Source of the DNA: Diphasiastrum complanatum
Lineage: Eukaryota > Streptophyta > Lycopodiopsida > Lycopodiales > Lycopodiaceae
DNA: 64,000 bases
Reading direction: 5' to 3'
Assembly: GCA_029204225.1 (NCBI GenBank)
Contig: CM055108.1
Span: 23,470,749-23,534,748 of the forward strand
This document shows positions 11,655 through 24,900 of the stretch, one piece after another (position 1 is the stretch's first letter; each line of letters begins with the position of its first letter). A program made the translations under genes and the position numbers. The notes under the pieces were generated by a model that saw only the letters and a list, made by a program, of their open reading frames with translations, had not been told where the DNA came from and did not search any database.

Positions 11655-13950
11655 CACATACAAGGTGGAAGGGAGTCTCACTTGTACTAGGCTTTATACA
11701 TAGTGTGAAATGTTCCTAATGAGGCTTGAATCTTATGTTTCCAATTTGTGCCACTCAATTTGACCATCTTTTTAAGAATCAACTATCTTGAATTTTGGGC
11801 CCGGGGCTTTGACTCATTTTTTTAGGTAGTCCTCTTACGTATTACTCTTGAAGAACCTCAATCTTGAGCCTTTTGAGAGGAGTCTCAATCATGAGTTGCA
11901 ACTTGTCTCGTGAGGCATGAGAGGAGGCTCAAGATTAAGGCTCCTCATGCCTCATAAGGAATCTCAATCTTTAACTTCATGAGTCTTGAACAATCTCAAT
12001 ATTGCATTTTGCATCTCTTGAGCCTCCTCTTGACATATGAAAGGAGTCTCAAGATTGAGGCTTCTCATGTTTGAAGAGAAAAGTTTAGTGTAGAATGTAG
12101 ATTAACAATATATGTGACATTGACAACGAGAACTATAAGCTTGTGAAGAATTGCCAAAAATTGGCAAATCTAGCTTGATCAAAGACCATGTAGAACATTG
12201 TGAATATTGTGTATAATTGGGTTCCACACATGTAAGGCCAAGATGCCACGTGGCAACCCACTCCTAATATAGGTTAGATCAAGTCAAGAGAGTTGGTCAT
12301 GTCTATTTGGTGGTCATCCCTACTTTATAGGACCTACACCTAAGTTTAAGGTGAAAATTTGACCAACTAGCTACCTACCAAGCATAACTCTAGGATCTAG
12401 GCTAGGGTTTCATTTTAGGTCAAGGAGAGTGAGGAAAGTGACTTAACTATATGTGGCATTGCAAGTGAACTTGCATGTTATAATTTGAATCAACACATTT
12501 GTTTATGTTTATGCACACCAACTTTGCTCCAATGAGTTGAATATTCTCTAATGTTAAGACCTGTGTAGCTACTCAGTTTCCATTCTTTTTGTTTTTGTGT
12601 GTCTGAATATCTTGGTAGCAAAATGGTATGGATCCTTTGGTTTCTCTTTATGACAATTGAGTGAGAACTTGCTTATTATTTCACCTTTGACTAGCTTACT
12701 CCATGAATGTAGCTTTCCAATTTATAGAAGGTCAGTTGAAGGTGGTGACAAACATTATGTTCCCATGATTTTATGAACATGTTATGTCATGCTACTTTTT
12801 ACAAATTGTTTTCAAAGGAGGCCATTTTTTGCAGTTTTGAATAATTTCTTCTACTTGGTAGAGCTCCATTTGTGATGTCCAAGGCAAAGTTGTTTTTTAT
12901 TTAGATTGGTAAACTTTAAGTATATATATATTTTTTATTATAATTGCTATTTGTTTTTTTAAAATATAGTTTGATTGCTACTAATGTTTGGCTTGATTGA
13001 CTAATTGTGGGTATAATATGTATTGCTAGTAGCTCTAATCTCTTTGATTTTTTGTGTGTCCTTACTTTGCTTGTCTAACTAGAAGTTGAGTCTACTTGCT
13101 AAAATTTTCCATCTATAATGTAAAATTTCAAATTTGAATGTCAATGTATTATTCTTGATTTTCATGCTTTTATGAGATTCATTGTTCCATTTTTTTCATT
13201 ATCATCTAGTTGAAATATCCTTAAAAAGTAGTAGATCCTAGTGAGGACATCACTATTTTGAATCATATACTTTTTTTTGTTGTGCATTTGTGCTAACTAA
13301 GCCCAATGGGGATGTACATGATAGAGTTAGAGCCATTCTTACTTCGTGTTTAATTTTCATTTTGCTTAGTAGATTCTAGTTCATTGAAGATGTTGCTATT
13401 GTGAATCAGTTGAGAAGTTGTTATACTTTTATGATTTGTGTTGGTCAAGACCAATGAGGATGTACATGGTAGAATTTGAGTCATCTTTAACTCGTTGAAT
13501 GAGTATTCTATATTTTTACAGTACTGTAGATAACATACATAAACTTCAAAATAAAATTGACTCTCTCCTTTTGTAGGAAATGTAGGTGTGCAATTCATAC
13601 TTTCTTGAAGGGATTTGTGCTATGTTGATAATGCACTATGATTTTAAACCTTTTTTTTTGTTGTAAATTTGTTATTACATGCACCTTCACATCCCGAACC
13701 TGCATATAAAAAATTTTGAAAAAAAAAACACGAGGCTCACAGATTCCGCTATGGAAGGTGCCCCTTTTTCCTTCATGGAAAAGGAAAAAATGATTTTAGG
13801 GAGTGACAAAATTTGGGGAGTATATGAAAATTAAAAAGTATCTCCTTCACACATCTGAAACTTGAAAAAGAGAAACTCCAGGCGCCACATGGCAAAAGTA
13901 AGATGTGTATTGGCCACTTGGGTGGATATTGGATTGACAAGTAGATGATT
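11655..13950. other. intergenic, with local repeats
   Basis: No gene is recognised. Two structures stand out. One is a nested inverted repeat at 11911-12030. The other is a degenerate direct duplication of about 145 bp, with copies starting near 13226 and 13370 (both containing TAGTAGAT(C/T)CTAGT and later GATGTACATG). The rest is AT-rich, unique-looking sequence. Confidence 0.5.
11911..12030. repeat. nested inverted repeat
   Basis: AGAGGAGGCTCAAGA at 11920-11934 is the exact reverse complement of 12016-12030. Inside it TGAGGCATGAG (11911-11921) pairs with CTCATGCCTCA (11944-11954). The arms could form alternative stem-loops. Further GAGGCTCAAGATT-type words follow to 12070. Confidence 0.7.
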
Positions 13951-14012
13951 GAATGTGCCCAAATTTGGAATTTCTATTTTTGATTCAAGCTATTCCTCTT
14001 CATTATTTCGCC

Positions 14013-14060
14013 GCCCCCCCCCCCCCCCCCCCCGCCCGCTCTCTCTCTCTCTCTCTCTCT
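14013..14060 (+). repeat. poly-C and CT tract upstream of the anoctamin-like gene
   Basis: A homopolymer C run of about 20 bases, interrupted by single G residues at its edges, is followed by about ten CT units. Pyrimidine tracts of this kind are common near plant transcription starts, and it lies about 1 kb before the start codon. Confidence 0.8.
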
Positions 14061-14218
14061 CGGCTTTCCGAGTACAGTACAAAGCTGCCGCAGCTGCGCC
14101 TCTTGTGTAGAATTGCAGCAATTGTGATTGCGTTTCCTGATTTCATTTCCTCCTTTTTCTTTCCAGTCGTGTATAGTTGTATCGCCATCACCAGAGCACG
14201 GCTGGATCACATAAGAGG
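14061..14218 (+). other. possible 5' UTR exon of the anoctamin-like gene
   Basis: The stretch is relatively GC-rich compared with its flanks and ends at a good donor site, AAGAG followed by GTACGAAG at 14219. The start codon at 15013 sits two bases after an acceptor (TTTTGCAG ending 15011), so at least one untranslated exon must lie upstream. This is inferred, not shown; transcript data are needed. Confidence 0.35.
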
Positions 14219-15012
14219 TACGAAGGTTTCTAGCAAAATTTGCCAACTCTGTTGCGTGTTGGAAAAAAGTCGAAAGAGAAGCAGCATAGTTCTAAACGTC
14301 GATGCTTTTGATTCAGATTGCCGTATTAGCAATTTTTTGTTGTTGTAGTGTTATAAATGTTCAGCAGTTTGAGGTCGAGCGATTGGTCTTAGGAAACTAC
14401 ACAGTGCGAGCGGTGAACTTGGATGATTGAGCTTAGAAATGTATTTCCTGAAAATCTGCTGAAAGCTCACCATATCTATTCAGCATAAGTCGAGCTTCTG
14501 TTCACTTAGCTATCATTATGTTGTTTGCTTATGTTATACTTAATGTTTGCAGAATTGAAGGGGTACGCATGGACAAAAGTTTCAAACATTATTTCCTGTT
14601 TCATCATACTACTAAATGAGCTATTCCCGTGGTTGCTGAATTTGAAAGGATAGAAGAGTCGATCCATTCATTTAGTAGGAATGCATCTTCTCGCTAGTAT
14701 GGACAGCTCTTATGCATAGTAGGTCTAATTAGTTCAAAAATGTTTCTTTCTTGTAAAAGCTGTCTAGATTTTCAGCTGCCTCGTTCTTAATCTCACAATA
14801 TCCTTTTACAAATAAAGGAGCATCATCTTGCTGCTTTTCTAGCTTCCAAGGATGTAAGAGATCCCATGGGAAATATATTAAGTATAAGATGAGACTTGCA
14901 CTTTCTTGTGAAACTTGTGTTTTTTCTTAATTATATTTATAGAAAATGCTCGTGTCTGATTTTACTTTGTGGCATGGCATGCAATGGAGGCAGGGTAACT
15001 TGGTTTTGCAGC

Positions 15013-15246
15013 ATGGAAGAATCCTGTAAAAGGGATGCAGGAGAAGCTTTCAAATTGTCAAATCACGTAAAGTTTGAAATATGCATTGTTTGTAAGGGGC
15101 CAAGTGCTGAGACACATCGGTCACAGATTTTGGATATGTTCAAGGGCAATGTGGGGGATGCAGTGCATAACCTCATCCAAAGGCTTCAGCAGTCTGGCCT
15201 TTTTGTGGAACAGGAAGATGGCTTGAACATGGAGACATTTATAAAG
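15013..15246 (+). CDS. anoctamin-like gene, coding exon 1
   Basis: Exactly 78 codons, from [10 protein letters not shown] to NMETFIK. The ATG follows an acceptor (TTTTGCAG, then C) and the exon ends before GTACATTG. The residues [11 protein letters not shown] and the helix around [16 protein letters not shown] match the N-terminal cytosolic domain of plant anoctamins. Confidence 0.85.
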
Positions 15247-16794
15247 GTACATTGTTAAAAAATGGAAAATGCTAGATTTAGTCTTCTTTTTTTCCAAGCT
15301 ATTTTAAGAATTTCTTTCTGAGATGCTTTTCAAGTGTAAGGGAAATTGTTGAATCTCGACATTCAGCCTGACATATGTTTGTTTTTGGCCTTATTACTGC
15401 AGATTGGAGCACCCGAAGAAGTCATTGGCCGTACAGCAGAAAAAGTTCAACTTAGAAAAGTGACTTATCTTGGTTGGTTACTTAATGATCATATTGGTTA
15501 AGAGCAAATGCTTGCATTCCTTATGATTCGGTTAAAAAATAAGTAGGCCTTTTAGTTAGTGAAAAAGGAAACTTTGTTTCCTTCAGAGTATTCTGTGATA
15601 TTCAGCAAAATGAATTTTTACCTCTAGCCCATTAAGGGAAGTGAGAAATGGGCTACTGGGTGTACTCTTTAGTTTCAACCAAATCATCTAGTGTATTATC
15701 ATGACTTTTAGCTTTGTGTCAGGTTTGGATGTTATATTTGATTGGCACCAACGGGACGCATTTACAAGGCAGCCATTTGAAAATTCCTTGTTCAGTTGGA
15801 CAGAGCGTTACCAGTGCTTACAGCATTTAATTCAGACGGTGGTATGTGGAGCAAGCTGAGAACCTTAGTTTATGTTATCTCTACCCTTCTGTTTTCCCTT
15901 AAATTTTCCTCTTGAACTTGGCAAGTTCTAGAATGCTTTTTTGCAAGATCTTACTACATCAATGATCAAATCATGGCCTTTGCTGCTCGCTCTGATGGAC
16001 CATGAACTTTGTTGCATGTATGCTACCTAATGACTTGTGCGGTAACAGAGAAGTGACAGTGATATAAAGCTTCCAAGTTTGCAAGGAGAGGCAAAGGATA
16101 TAGAGGTGAAATCTGGGGAAGCTCTGGTACCTGTTCTGAAATCTGCAGGAGTAATTGTGGATATTTTCCCTCTGCATGGTGATCCTTGACATTCTGTATT
16201 GCTCGTTTCTTGACATTCAAATATTGTTGAACTAGTCTGCTTTTGGCAGGGCATGATTCTCAATATTTGAATGCAGATGAGGAAATGCGCAAGGAGCTTT
16301 TAAGGAATTGGGCATTGAAATGGAAAGATGTAACATCACAGCCGATTGATGCTATCTATACCTATTTTGGTGCAAAGGTAAATCCTGTAGACACCTTCGA
16401 AGTACTAGAAGTAAAATGTATTTAGGTACTAGAAGTAAAATGTAAGTGTGTTGTTTCAACCCATCAATTTTGAAATCATAAAGAGACGGGGTATTCAGCT
16501 TTGCAATCTAAAATGCCAAATACTTGTAGAAAAGCTAGCCCATAAACCCATGAAATATATGGTCTTTATTTGTAAAGAATAAGAAAGTGCATGATGATCA
16601 CTCTCCGACCATTGGTAGATTCAATCAAATTGTTCATAATACTTTGCATGCTGTCTTAATCTCATGCATGGCCTCTATTGTTCCATGTGCTACCTCCATG
16701 GTCTGCATTATATGTATAGAGCTTAAGTTTTTCTCACAGTCTGCTTATGGGACCATAAGTCAAATATGTCGCATGGCACTTGAGGAAGAATCAG

Positions 16795-16864
<70 letters not shown>

Positions 16865-17890
16865 TGTCCTAGCAGCCGTTAAGAGAAGACCCATAAAGTG
16901 AGAGATTTTCAAAGACCTCGAGTCCGAATTACTAATCCATGCTATTGACTTACTCCCACCTACTTTGGCCATCCTACTTAATTATGATGATGTCTCCGGC
17001 TTCCCATCTTTCTGGTGTACCAACATCATCTACCCCATTCATAACCAAGAGATTGGATGAACTCACGCCAAAAGGCGCCTATGGAAGAATTATAAAGAAG
17101 ATCAACGAGGCGTTTCCCTTCTGAAACTTTGTAGGCACGCTTTTTACGGCAGAGCATATAGTGAAGAGAACGGCTGGTGTAATGGAGGTGTGGAGCATGT
17201 ATATGTGCATGTGTGACAAGATAGTGTTGGGAACGACATTCATCATCAAACCTGAGAGTGTATAGAGGTATAGATGAAATGAACATAGCTGATTTTTTTT
17301 GTGGGGTTTAGAAGGGCAGGCAAATGAGGCTGCAGAACGAAGTAACTTGATGAGGAAGGAGGCTTGTGACTCCAATGAACTATCATATGGGAAATGACAA
17401 AGTATGAGGGCAGAGACTCTTGGTAGACCCGCATACACCCATGGTCAAAGGTATATCTAGGTGCAAGATGAAGCGTGGGATGGGAAGACAATTGTGATGA
17501 AAAGATTGTGGGAAGACTATTGTAGTATGAGAGATATGAAAAGCAAATATCAGTGGAAGGGAGGATGGTGGCCCCATGAGATAATCAACAACACTCTGAT
17601 CTCTACTACGAGGATGAGAAGTATACCTGTCAGAATCAGGCCAGCAAGCTAGGCCATTATAAATGGCTAGCTCATGGGCTTCACCCTACTGCAACAAGTA
17701 CTCACCATATGTAGTAATAGGTCCCAATCTGTCATAAGATATCCTGGTAACTCCCAAGTCATCTCCGAAGGGAACGTATACGCAGCTAATTGGTAACATT
17801 GTGGCAATCATAATTCTTTAGACCCTAATATTAAAAGCCTTATGCTCTCGGGACTTTTTTTTGAAAGAGTATCTGAGGTAATGGATGAAA

Positions 17891-17959
<69 letters not shown>

Positions 17960-18852
17960 CTTATTAATGTCTTATAGGTACCCGAAGGTACAAAAGACCA
18001 AATAAGTACATCTCAAGTGTGTGATACACTAGGAGCGTATGAAAACGTCTCTGTAAAATAACATACTAAATAAAACTAGATCATAAACAGAACTAATCTG
18101 GTGCATATCTCTACTAAAATAGAACAACAGCTAGAAGCAAAGTCCAATCTCAGGCCTGGCGGGAGATTTAAAGTAAGATGCAATCAAACTCCTGGAATGC
18201 TCTAATCGTGATAAGTGATGCTGTCTTTGTCGGTGCCTGTGATGTGTGCCTTCCGGAAGTGATGATAAAGAAATACCAATGGAGTCCAATAGCCGTCCGG
18301 CTTGAGAATATTATGAGAAATGAGATCCCTGACTATGGAGTAATTGCGAAGAGGTAAGTGCTGCATACGAATATCTAGACTCTCTGCTTTGTATCTGTGT
18401 CAGCCTCTGGATAAAAGTGACGATCTGAAAAATAGCCTCAATTTGTAGTCGAGGAACTGGAAACTCTGCAAGTATATTCTGATGAGGAACAGAGGGTTTC
18501 GTCCGAATTCATAAGTGAAAGCATAATAATCTGCAGACTAGATATATTGCATCACGTATGTAACGCGTGAAGCAAGAGAGGGAGAGGGAGAAGGAAAGAG
18601 AGCTTTATTAATGTCTTTTCCATGCCAAGACGCATATAAGACAAACAATTACATGTCAAGTATGTGGCTCCAATAATAGTAAAGAAAAACATATATGAAG
18701 TAGAATCGCTAATAACAAAATGGATATGGAACAAGAGTAGCTGACTGCAGATGTAACTATGATGGTGATGATATGTATATGTACAATCCTGCTGCCACTG
18801 AAGAGAGATGTAATGGAGACTGGAGCCAGAGGTACATCCAATGTGTGCTCAC

Positions 18853-18908
<56 letters not shown>

Positions 18909-21900
18909 ATTAAATCCAAATGTTCTGCAGGTGGCTATATACTTCGCGTTCTTGGGGATGTACACACAGTGGCTTATGTTTCCAGCGATTTTGGCTATCT
19001 TCTTCTCTTTCATAAACCTGGGGTCTGTATGAATCCTTGCATGATCATGCCATTTACACCTATAGCGATTGTACTTATCATCTGCAAATCCTTAACGTCT
19101 TTGATAAGTAACCGATCGAATGCTTTCATCTGGAACATGCAGAAAATTTGAACCAGTGGTGCCTCTCATCTTTTCCTTTTTGGTAGTTGTTTGGGCTGTC
19201 CTTCTACTACAGTTTTGGAAACGAAAAAATGCCGCCATATTGACAAGGTACGGATTTGGGGTCTTCACAAATGTTATCTTTAGCTCTTTTTGTCCTTCTG
19301 AGTGCAGTCCTTTAAAACTTTACTGCCTTTATCTTAAAAGTGATTGCAAGATAAAGTATGGGTAAGAAATATCTAGGACCTTACTTTTAGCTACCAATTT
19401 CAACCGCATCGGGCATGTTAACTTCGCTTTAAGGCAACTAAGGTACAGGACCCAGATAAAAAGAAAGTTCGAACTAGCTAAACTTAGAGCTTTGAGCCAT
19501 GTTGTGGCTTTCCTGGAAAGAAGAACTCACAAAGAAAGAAAAATTGGCTATTGCAACAGTTTCTAGGTGAAGTTGGCCTTTGCATGATCTTGCCATGATG
19601 GATTTAGTAATGGGAAGAGTTGCTCAAAACACTTCATTTGATTGTTTAGCCCGAACTGTAAGAGAACACGATATTTGAGCGAGGAAGTACCAGATGCATT
19701 TTCATTTCAAATGTGTTCTGACCTGGAAAATCAAATCTCAAAACTAATGCTATACCTGAGACCGCATTGACAATCTCATGCTCGTGCTTTTAGGAAATGT
19801 TCAGAGTTGTGTTATTGGTGTTGAAATAAATGCCTATTTTGCCCCTTAAGGCTTGTATACTTGTAACTTGTAAGTTGTGCATAAGACATGGGGGTAAAAC
19901 ATTTATGTACATAGTACACCCCACTTGTGCTAATTAAGCAAGTAAATCAAGTAGGTTAAGGACCCATGTGGGTTCTAGAGCTAGAATTAGCAAGACACCA
20001 CCTCTATATATAACATGCTATATGTAGCCCAAACTTTGGAGGGGTTTCCACGCCCTACTACACTTTGAATATTTATTCATGTTGTGTGAGCTTTGAAGTC
20101 CTCTCTCTCTTGCTTTTGTGTTCTACTCCATAGCTGGTTTTCTGAAGCTTTCATAGTGTGCTTACTATGCTGTTATGATACTCCATAGCTAGGCCTTGGA
20201 ATTTGACATGGTATCAGAGCAGGTTATGTTGCCTGTGGTGTGGTGAAAGCTTGGACCTGTTTTTGATCAGATTCCTGCCATTCCTGGAGAGCAGCTTACC
20301 TTTGAGGAGGGAGCACTTTTTGTAGGGGCATCTGATCTCTGTGCTATCTGCATGGTTGGAGTACTGTTGGCAAGGGGAGTACAGGGAGCCAAAAAGTTTC
20401 TAATTTGAGACAAAATTTTTTGAGTCTTTTTGGACAGCCAGGACTGTAGGAGGGCGCTTTCTACAGTGGGGACTTCAGTGAAAGTTCTGAGTGGATCTTG
20501 GACAAGGGCTAGGACAGCCATACAGGGGGATAGTTTCAAATCCAGAAGCTGAGGGTTATTGAGCAAGTGGCTGCATACCCTAGTTGGGTGACAACCCCAG
20601 TTTGCCTTTTGTGTTTTATTTCTATCCAGCTATGTCTAGTCTTGCGGAGAGCATGCTGAGTGAAGCCAGCCGGCTTGATGGCACTAACTTTAGCATATGG
20701 AAATTCAAGATCAAGAACATTCTTGAAGACAAAGAATGTTGGAAGCTTGTGACAGGTGAGGAGCCTGTTCCAACATCTGAACTTGAACTTAAGGACTATA
20801 TCAAGAGAGGGGAAAAGGCACACATAATCATCAACATGTCAGTGAGGGATAATGTGATTCCTCTAATCAGGTCAGCCAAAGGGCCTGTGGATGCATGGCA
20901 CATTCTTTGTGCATTGTATGAGACAGCAAGTACAACCAGGTTTCTCTACTTGAAGAAAAAGTTGTATACTCTCAGAATGGAGACAGGGGAGACAGTTACT
21001 GATCATCTTACTAAGATTCAGGATATTGGATATCAGCTTTCTGTACTTGGAGAGTCTATTGCTGACAAAGACTTGGTGCCAATAGTTCTAAATAGCTTGT
21101 CATATGCTTATCAGAACTTTGTGATGATGATGTCAGTGAGAGAGAAGATCCCTACCTATGAAGAAGTCTATGGTCTCTTGTTACAGGAGGAGATGAGGAG
21201 AGTTAATCTCTCCAAGAGGGAAGATTTCCAAGAGCATGCCTTTGCTTCTAAGAAGAAGCAAAATCCAGCTAAGGATAAGAAGAAAGGTAAAGGCAAGAAC
21301 AAAGGAACACCACAAACACTTGAGCAAGGAATGGAGAACTTGCAGATGTCAGAAGCACAACCCTCCTCGAATACTTCTTCCACACCTCGAAGGAAGGGGA
21401 ATTGCAATTACTGTGGTAAATATGGACACTTTGCTTTTGAGTGCAGGAAGAAGCTTGCAGACCAAAAGAAGGGCACAAAGAAGCAAGGAGGAAATGTTGT
21501 TGAGAGTGTTGCAAGAGAGGAGCAGAGTGACATAAGGCAAGCTGAGTTATTCTCTGTTGCATTGGCTTCACAAGCTACAACAGGTGGTTGGTACATTGAC
21601 TCAGGTGCTTCAAAGCACATGACCTCTCATAGGGATTGGTTTGATATTTTTGTGGGGATTAGTGATGGACAAGAGGTGTGTCTAGGTGACAACTCAACAC
21701 ACAAGGTCAAGGGAAAGGGCACAGTACCTGTAAGGCTTTCATCAGGAGAAGTCAAAGTCATTAAGAATGTCTTATATGTACCAGGACTTGCTAAAAATCT
21801 TCTTTCAGTAGGAGCTATCACTCAACAAAATATGAAAGTAGAATTTGATGCTACTTCTTGTCTTGTGTTGGACTTGAGTGATAATATGAAGGTTGTGGCC

Positions 21901-24900
21901 AAAGGATTGCAGGAAGATAATCTATACAGGTTATACACTTCTATCCCTAGTCAGCATGCTTATACAGCAAAAGTAGGGGATGTGGATAGGTTGTGGCATG
22001 AGAGGTATGGACATCTTGGCTACCAAAGCATGCAGGTGTTGACCCAGCATCATATGGTGGAGGGGCTTCCAGTTGTTAAGCCAAGCTCTTCAGTTTGCGA
22101 GGCTTGCGCTATGGGAAAACAGCAAAGACATAAGTTTCCCAAGGAAAGCACACCAGGGCAGCAGGCATACTTGACTTGATACATTTAGATTTGTGGGGGC
22201 CAACCCAAACAAAATCTGCAGGGGGGGCATATTACTTTATGACCTTTATTGATGACTTCTCACGCAAGATTTGGATTTATTTCTTGAAGTTAAAATCTGA
22301 AGCATTCAAGTACTTCCTGCATTTCAAAGCTTTGGTAGAAGAACATTCAGGAAAGAAGATAAAGATGCTCAGGTCAGACGGTGGTGGAGAGTTCATTAAG
22401 ACAGAATTTGTGGAATTCTGCAAGGCCAATGGGATCAAAAGGCAGCTTACAGCTCCTCATACCCCTCAGCAAAACGGCGTAGCAGAGAGAAAGAACCAAA
22501 CTATTGTGGAGTGTGCAAGGTGCATGCTCAAGGCAAAGGGGTTGCCCAACTCTTTTTGGGGCGAGGCAATGCACACAACAGTGTTTCTGTTGAATAGAAG
22601 TCCAACAATAGCTGTGGAAGGCAAGACTTTAGAAGAGGCATTTAGCGGCATTAAGCCCAAGGTAGGCGCTTTGCGAGTGTTTGGTTGTACAGCCTATGCC
22701 CATATTCCCAAGGATAACAGGAAGAAGCTGGATGCAAAATCAGCAAAGAGTATTTTCTTGGGATACAGTGAAGAAAGCAAAGCTTACAGACTTTACGATC
22801 TTACTAGCAAGAAAAGGATCATAAGTCGAGATGTGATCTTTGAAGAAGATCAAACGCCTCCTATAGAGGAACTTGAGATGGAGGATGGTACAAGTGAATT
22901 TGTGCCAATACTTGATGACCCACATCCATATATTGGGGAGCCTCAGGATGATCATATGAGTGATCAAGAGGAAGAATCCGAGGAGGCTAGGAAGCGGAAG
23001 GAAAGGGGCAAATCAGTTGAGTCCTATTCACCGTCTTCATCACCAACTGCAAGGAAGAAGTTTCCCAAGTGGTATTGGCAAACTGTGCAGGATGGTTTGA
23101 TATTGGATGAGGGAGAGAGCAGCAATTCAGGGGCTAGGAGGTCTCAAAGGCAAGCCCAGCAGCATGAACACCAGGAGACAAACTATGCACTTATGACTAC
23201 TATTTTGGATTCACAAGATCCACATACATTCGTTGAGGCAGTAGATGAGAAGGTATGGCAACATGCTATGCAAGAGGAGTACGACTCCATTCTCAAGAAT
23301 GATACATGGGATTTGGTGAAGTTACCAAAAGGGAAGCGTCCTATTGGCTGTAAGTGGGTCTACAGGACCAAATACAAATCTGATGGGAGCATCGAAAAGC
23401 ATAAGGCAAGGCTGGTTGCTAAAGGCTATGCACAGAAGGAGGGCTTGGACTATGATGAGACGTTTGCACCGGTAGCTAAGATGACGTCTATCAGGTTGGT
23501 TTTAGCATTGGCTGCATTTTTTGGTTGGGAGGTCCATCAAATGGACGTGAAGAGTGCTTTTCTTAATGGACAGTTGGCTGAAGAAGTCTACATGGAACAG
23601 CCACAAGGTTTTGAGGCTAAGGGCAAGGAAAGTATAGTATGCAGGCTTAAGAAGGCCTTATATGGTTTGAAGCAGGCACCCAGGGCTTGGTATAGTCGTA
23701 TTGACGACTATTTTGCCAAGGAGCAATGCATAAAGAGTCAGTCGGATTGCAACCTGTTCGTGAAAAAGAAAGATGGGAACATTGTTTTGATAGTTCTCTA
23801 TGTGGATGACTTGGTCATCACGGGTAACGATGGGCAGCTTATTGAAAAGGTGAAGGCTCATTTATCAAATGAGTTTGAGATGAAGGATTTGGGCTTAATC
23901 CACTATTGTCTTGGTTTGGAGGTTTGGAAAAAGGAAAACTGTGTGTTTATTTCCCAAGCCAACTATGCATGTGAAGTCTTGAACAGGTTCAACATGCAGG
24001 ATTGCAAACCCGTTTCCACGCCCATTGATACCAGCAGTAAGCCATCCAGAGATGATGGCACTCCTTTTGTGGACGAGACTCTTTGGGTAGCCTGATTTAT
24101 CTTACCACTACGAGACCAGACATTTCCTATGTGGTTGGTGTAGCAAGCCAGTTCATGAGTTCTCCAACTGAAGCACATTGGAAAGCAGCCAAGAGGGTTT
24201 TGAGGTATGTCAAAGGGACAACCTGCTATGGGATTGAGTACACAGATGACGGAAAGCTTCAGCTTGGAGGGTTTACTGATTCGGATTGGGCAGGTGATAG
24301 GGATGATCGAAAGTCGACCACAGGTTACACTTTTAATCTTGGTTCAGGGGCCATTTCTTGGTGTAGCAAGAAACAGCCCATAGTTACCTTATCATCGACA
24401 GAGGCTGAGTACAAGGCATCGGCAAAAGCTACCTGCGAGGCAATATGGCTCAGGAGACTTCTTGGAAAGGTGCAGATTCCATAGGATGGTCCTACTATTC
24501 TTCAGTGTGACAGCCAGAGTTGCATCCAGCTTGCCAAAAATCCTGTGTACCATGCTCGTACGAAGCATATTGAGGTGGATCAACCCTTTTTTACGAGAGA
24601 AGATTTAAAGTGGAGAAATTCAGCTCGAGTATTGTGATACCAACGAACAAGCAGCATATATCTTTACTAAGGCACTTAGTAGAGAAAAATTTGAAAAGTT
24701 TCGTAGCATGCTAGGTGTTGGTATGAACAAAATAGCCATTGAGGGGGGGTGTTGAAATAAATGTCTATTTTGCCCCTTAAGGCTTGTATACTTGTAACTT
24801 GTAAGTTGTGCATAAGACATGGGGGTAAAACATTTATGTACATAGTACACCCCACTTGTGCTAATTAAGCAAGTAAATCAAGTAGGTTAAGGACCCATGT

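Larger units (their letters stand above)
16378..18930 (+). other. intron 5 with GA/CT microsatellites and a repeat pair
   Basis: No element with recognisable coding sequence is present. The intron holds three microsatellites (16797-16856, 17890-17957, 18855-18899) and two diverged copies of a dispersed repeat at about 17948-18045 and 18590-18690. Each copy starts with a purine tract followed by an AGCTT(T)ATTAATGTCTT word. Confidence 0.7.

Noticed and set aside
13953-14348. 131-codon frame over the poly-C/CT tract before the anoctamin-like gene
   Set aside because: It depends on low-complexity sequence, and part of it fits an untranslated exon better.
21168-24178. Minus-strand open frames opposite the copia element
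   Set aside because: They are shadows of the plus-strand polyprotein with no domain of their own.
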